Assembly: GCA_964355855.1 (NCBI GenBank)
Contig: CAYHFD010000009.1
Span: 1-23,235, forward strand
Direction: 5' to 3'
Source of the DNA: XYD1-FULL-44-32 sp964355855
Lineage (GTDB): Bacteria > Patescibacteriota > Minisyncoccia > Phycocordibacterales > XYD1-FULL-46-19
DNA: 23,235 nucleotides
Of the stretch, positions 20,933 through 23,235 are shown one piece after another. The first letter of the stretch is position 1; every line of letters starts with the position of its first letter. Position numbers and translations under genes: made by a program. A model generated the notes under the pieces. It saw nothing but the letters and a program-made list of their open reading frames with translations, ran no database searches and was not told the origin of the DNA.

Positions 20933-22096
20933 ATGAAAAAAGCCGTAGCCGTAATTTTTGGTGGACAAAGTGCCGAACATGATGTGTCTATTATTACGGC
21001 CCATATTCCCATCATTGAATCATTACTCGCTAGTGGTCAGTTTGAAGTTTGGCCTGTTTATATAGCCAAAGATGGTTCGTGGTACTCGGACCCAGCATTT
21101 AATGATTTAAAATTTTTTCAAACGTCTAGTTTTGAAGCGGAAATTGTTAAATATAAAAAAGTACGGCTGTTGTTTGATAATGGCTTGAAAATAATTTGGC
21201 CTGGTTGGCGCGATAAAATTTTAAATATCGATGTGGTTTTCCCGGCCATGCATGGAACCAATGGCGAGGATGGTAGTCTCATGGGTTTGTTGCGTCTGGC
21301 TGGAGTGCCGTTTGTTGGCTGTGATCTTTTCGCCTCGGCGGTCGCTATGGATAAAGTGCTTACCAAGCAAGTGCTCTTTGCCGCTGGGGTGCCGATTGTG
21401 CCCTATGTCTGGTTTACTAAAACTGATTGGTGGGGTGACAAAAAAATCTGGTTGGAAAAAATTAGCCGATTAAAATATCCACTTTTCGTCAAGCCGGTCC
21501 ATCTGGGGTCGAGTATCGCTATTACTAAAGTTGAAGAAGTGAAAGATTTGGAAAATGCCATTGAAGTGGCGCTTCATTATGATGATAAAGTCTTGGTTGA
21601 AGAGGGGATTAGAAATTTAATTGAAGTCACGCTTCCGATTATGGGCAACGACATCCTTACTTTAGCGGGGATTGAAAGACCGCTAAATAAGACTAACTTT
21701 TTTGATTTTAATGACAAATATATTAGTGGCAACAAAAAAGGTGGTGGTGGAGTTAATAGTGAGTATAGTGAGATTCCCGCCCAAATCAGTGATGATTTTA
21801 AAAAACAGGTTGAGAATTATGGCCGTGAGACTTATCGGATTCTTGGTTGCTCGGGTATTGCCCGAATCGATTTTCTTATTGATAGTGAGTTGAAGCAAGT
21901 TTATGTCAATGAAGTAAACACTTTACCTGGCAGTTTATATTGCCACAACTGGCGCAAGGTGGGTATCTCGGGTGTTGATTTGGTCACCAGGCTGGTGTCT
22001 TTAGCTGAAGAAAAATTTACCAAAAACCAAAATCTAACCACGACTTTTTCCTCCACTATTTTGCAGGAAGTCGGCGGGTCAAAATTTGTTAAATGA
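20933..22096 (+). CDS. ddl: D-alanine--D-alanine ligase
   Basis: 387 residues with ATP-grasp architecture. Opening KKAVAVIFGGQSAEHDVSII (the GGxSxEHxVS motif of Ddl); FPAMHGTNGEDGSLMGLLRL (substrate/dimer loop); VKPVHLGSSIAITKV (ATP-binding strand); CSGIARIDFLID; and VNEVNTLPGSL with the Mg-binding Glu/Asn. All are diagnostic of Ddl, and the order and length are normal. It forms D-Ala-D-Ala for the adjacent MurF-like enzyme, so a peptidoglycan pentapeptide is expected. It lies 41 nt after murF and its stop overlaps the next ATG by 4 nt. Confidence 0.95.
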   Translation: MKKAVAVIFGGQSAEHDVSIITAHIPIIESLLASGQFEVWPVYIAKDGSWYSDPAFNDLKFFQTSSFEAEIVKYKKVRLLFDNGLKIIWPGWRDKILNIDVVFPAMHGTNGEDGSLMGLLRLAGVPFVGCDLFASAVAMDKVLTKQVLFAAGVPIVPYVWFTKTDWWGDKKIWLEKISRLKYPLFVKPVHLGSSIAITKVEEVKDLENAIEVALHYDDKVLVEEGIRNLIEVTLPIMGNDILTLAGIERPLNKTNFFDFNDKYISGNKKGGGGVNSEYSEIPAQISDDFKKQVENYGRETYRILGCSGIARIDFLIDSELKQVYVNEVNTLPGSLYCHNWRKVGISGVDLVTRLVSLAEEKFTKNQNLTTTFSSTILQEVGGSKFVK

Positions 22097-22359
22097 AAAA
22101 TAGTAATTTTATGAAATCCCTTGCTGTTTTAAATGAAGAATTATCTAAAATCGCCACTAGCTGTCCCGAAATAGTCTATGTCGGTGAGCCTATTTTACGG
22201 CAAGTGGCCGAAGAAGTTGATTTGGCCGAGGCTTTGGGTATCGCAGAGAAGTTGAAAAAAACTCTACTTACTTATCGTCAGCTAACGGGCTTGGGTCGTG
22301 GTCTGGCCTTGACCGGTGTGCCCAAAAACCGAGTGCATTTTGAAGAGTTTAGTTTTTAG
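22093..22359 (+). pseudogene. truncated peptide deformylase (N-terminal remnant)
   Basis: 88 residues. EIVYVGEPILRQVAEEVDLA and the helix AEALGIAEKLKKTLLTYRQL match the N-terminus of peptide deformylase (usual pattern iv-y-GdPvLR--aeeV), up to GRGLA. The expected GLAAPQ motif then turns into GLALTGVPKNRVHFEEFSF and the frame stops. The catalytic Gln, EGCLS and HExDH motifs are all missing, so it cannot be an active metal-dependent deformylase. No other frame downstream restores them, so this looks like a real truncation, not a single frameshift. It overlaps the ddl stop by 4 nt (ATGA), suggesting it was once translationally coupled; ATG 22111 is a second possible start. Confidence 0.65.
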
Positions 22360-22400
22360 GGTTTAAGACCGATAAGCTTGGCGATTATTAAAAATAGATC

Positions 22401-22433
22401 AGCCCCAAGGCGCGCGGAGCGCGCGTTGGGGCT
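22401..22433 (-). terminator. long GC-rich hairpin terminator of the 41-aa gene
   Basis: AGCCCCAA (22401-22408) pairs with TTGGGGCT (22426-22433). Inside it CGCGCG pairs with CGCGCG around GAG, with two unpaired G. Read on the minus strand it is followed by GATCTATTTTTAAT, a moderate T-tract, and it lies 56 nt past the stop of the gene at 22489-22614. It could also end the plus-strand ddl transcript. Confidence 0.55.
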
Positions 22434-22488
22434 GTACTGCCTCGTGTCATATCATGCCCACGATTGGGTCGAAAAAACCCATACTTTC

Positions 22489-22614
22489 CTAATTCCGGTG
22501 GTCATCCATCCAGACCTTGCGAAATTCCTCGAAGGTTTGGTGATGTTCGGGTTGAGACTCATGGTCGGAGGATTCTTCGGTGTCGACTTCTTCACCTCGT
22601 GGATGAGCGGGCAT
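22489..22614 (-). CDS. 41-residue acidic small protein with consensus Shine-Dalgarno
   Basis: The minus-strand reading frame encodes a 41-residue peptide: MPAHPRGEEVDTEESSDHES, then QPEHHQTFEEFRKVWMDDHR, then N and a TAG stop. It is rich in Glu, Asp and His. AAAGGAGGTG, a full match to the anti-Shine-Dalgarno, ends about 4 nt before the ATG at 22612-22614, the best ribosome-binding site in the window. The long hairpin at 22401-22433 is downstream. Base composition is GC-rich compared with flanking genes. There is no signal peptide or TM segment and no family is recognised. A real gene is likely because of the ribosome-binding site and terminator; the function is unknown. Confidence 0.6.
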   Translation of the reverse strand: MPAHPRGEEVDTEESSDHESQPEHHQTFEEFRKVWMDDHRN

Positions 22615-22647
22615 TTTTCACCTCCTTTGGTGTAGGGCCAAATCTAA

Positions 22648-22677
22648 TTACAAATTATCACAATTTGTTGGTATAAT
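22648..22677 (+). promoter_or_regulatory. promoter of the gene at 22703
   Basis: TTACAA (22648-22653), an 18-nt spacer and TATAAT (22672-22677), extended by TGG. The predicted leader is about 19 nt. Confidence 0.6.
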
Positions 22678-22702
22678 CTAGGTACTAATTAATCAACATA
22701 AT

Positions 22703-23074
22703 ATGGAAAAAATACCAATAGGAGGTGGGGACGAAAACGTGGAGAGTGGAGTCGAAAAAGCCGAGCTACTTGGGATTTTAGAGGTCGAGGGTCTAACGCC
22801 AGAAAATCTGGCAAAAATTGAGCGTTGGCAGAACAAAAAAATGGCTCAAATGGAAGTGGAAGGTAAATCTGATGAAGAGCGTTTTCGTCTGGATTTGGAA
22901 ATGGCAGATCTTTACGAAGCGGCTAATGAATATCAAGCCGCCCTTGATTGTCTAGGTGCTATTGTAAAGTCGGTTTTTCAGCAAAGACTAGAGGATATAT
23001 ACCATGAGATAAATGATCGAATGGATGATCTAGAGAGTAGGACCGGGCTAAAAGGCAAAGTTCCTGAATATTAA
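22703..23074 (+). CDS. small helical protein of unknown function
   Basis: 123 residues, acidic and mainly alpha-helical, with no TM segment or signal. The middle part, RFRLDLEMADLYEAANEYQA then ALDCLGAIVKSVFQQRLEDI, resembles a single TPR-like helix pair, which suggests a protein-binding role, but no family is recognised. The ATG at 22703 is preceded by a strong promoter and an AT-rich leader without a clear Shine-Dalgarno. It is divergent from the 41-residue gene. Confidence 0.65.
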   Translation: MEKIPIGGGDENVESGVEKAELLGILEVEGLTPENLAKIERWQNKKMAQMEVEGKSDEERFRLDLEMADLYEAANEYQAALDCLGAIVKSVFQQRLEDIYHEINDRMDDLESRTGLKGKVPEY

Positions 23075-23138
23075 AATTATCGGGTTTAAATTGATTTAGA
23101 AAAAGTCTGTATCCGGCCGGAGGTCGGAGTGCTCTTTT

Positions 23139-23167
23139 TTGACTATAGACTCTCGGCGTGTTATACT
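23139..23167 (+). promoter_or_regulatory. near-consensus promoter at the right edge, leaderless
   Basis: TTGACT (23139-23144), a 17-nt spacer and TATACT (23162-23167), followed by 6 nt and an ATG at 23174. It is one of the best promoter matches in the window. Confidence 0.65.
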
Positions 23168-23173
23168 TAGGGA

Positions 23174-23218
23174 ATGCCGGAAACACTACAAAAACCCCTC
23201 AATCCGAACACTTTCTAA
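23174..23218 (+). CDS. 14-codon ORF at a leaderless promoter
   Basis: Encodes MPETLQKPLNPNTF then TAA. The promoter spacing puts the start codon at the transcription start. Fourteen codons are too few to judge coding by composition. It could be a real peptide, a leader peptide for a gene beyond the window, or the beginning of a longer gene broken by an error near the window end. Confidence 0.3.
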   Translation: MPETLQKPLNPNTF

Positions 23219-23235
23219 TAATTTAATACTTGTAA

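Noticed and set aside
22378..22635. 85-codon plus-strand frame after the deformylase remnant
   Set aside because: It is antisense to the hairpin and the SD-bearing 41-residue gene, and has no start signals of its own.
1..23235. CRISPR array, insertion sequence, prophage or integrase signature
   Set aside because: No regularly spaced repeats, transposase or recombinase motifs, or paired attachment repeats were seen on either strand. The HNH gene alone does not define a mobile element.

Overview
The window looks like a chromosomal stretch from a Candidate Phyla Radiation bacterium, most likely of the Parcubacteria/Paceibacteria type. This is inferred from the gene repertoire, not from a marker gene: short FtsE/FtsX, a short release factor 2, TrmB-family and UMF1-family proteins, tiny membrane and coiled-coil proteins, a membrane-anchored MurF-like ligase next to Ddl, and a tRNA gene interrupted by a self-splicing-type intron. 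There is a 10-N scaffold gap at 18491-18500 beside long homopolymer runs, so this is a draft (probably metagenomic) assembly.

Layout. 1-1628: a possible small RNA and two-way terminator, a small membrane protein, a membrane-anchored exported protein and an HD-domain nucleotidase. 1672-1945: tRNA-Thr(GGU) split by a 198-nt group I intron. 1996-2155: an elaborate palindromic RNA-like element. 2165-3009 (minus): a two-gene toxin-antitoxin module (Panacea-domain antitoxin plus RelE-like toxin). 3170-4054: an isolated serpin-like gene with its own leader and terminator. 4133-4232: hairpin-rich noncoding DNA. 4388-9007: a MacA/MacB-like exporter operon (membrane-fusion protein, FtsX-fold permease, ATPase) followed by an anchored alpha/alpha-toroid protein. 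9103-9621: an HNH endonuclease whose end overlaps tRNA-Thr(CGU). 9625-13866: prfB, ftsE, ftsX, pyrG. 13995-14068: tRNA-Gln(CUG). 14144-16430: a metallo-beta-lactamase-fold hydrolase, a coiled-coil protein (minus) and a UMF1-type MFS transporter broken by a -1 frame change at a slippery A7 run. 16504-17307 (minus): a TrmB-type regulator. 17456-18343: a signal-peptide-bearing beta-barrel-like protein. 18700-22359: alpha/beta hydrolase, MurF-like ligase, Ddl and a truncated peptide deformylase. 22489-23218: a 41-aa minus-strand gene with a consensus Shine-Dalgarno, a small unknown protein, and a strong promoter in front of a 14-codon ORF.

Two gene-start styles coexist. Many single genes have a -10 hexamer ending only 6-7 nt before the ATG, with no Shine-Dalgarno (310-, 384+, 9103+, 14144+, 15051-, 20933+, 23174+), which predicts leaderless mRNAs. 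Three isolated genes of different base composition (3170+, 17456+, 22614-) instead carry clear Shine-Dalgarno sequences; two of these also have hairpins in their 5' leaders. These look like accessory or transferred cassettes inserted between conserved genes.

The strongest unusual points are the intron-bearing tRNA-Thr, the leaderless/SD split, the split transporter at A AAA AAG, the Panacea-RelE module, the serpin-like protein with an antithrombin-like Gly-Arg at its predicted reactive bond, and the tRNA-Thr/prfB junction with only 3 nt between CCA and the prfB ATG.
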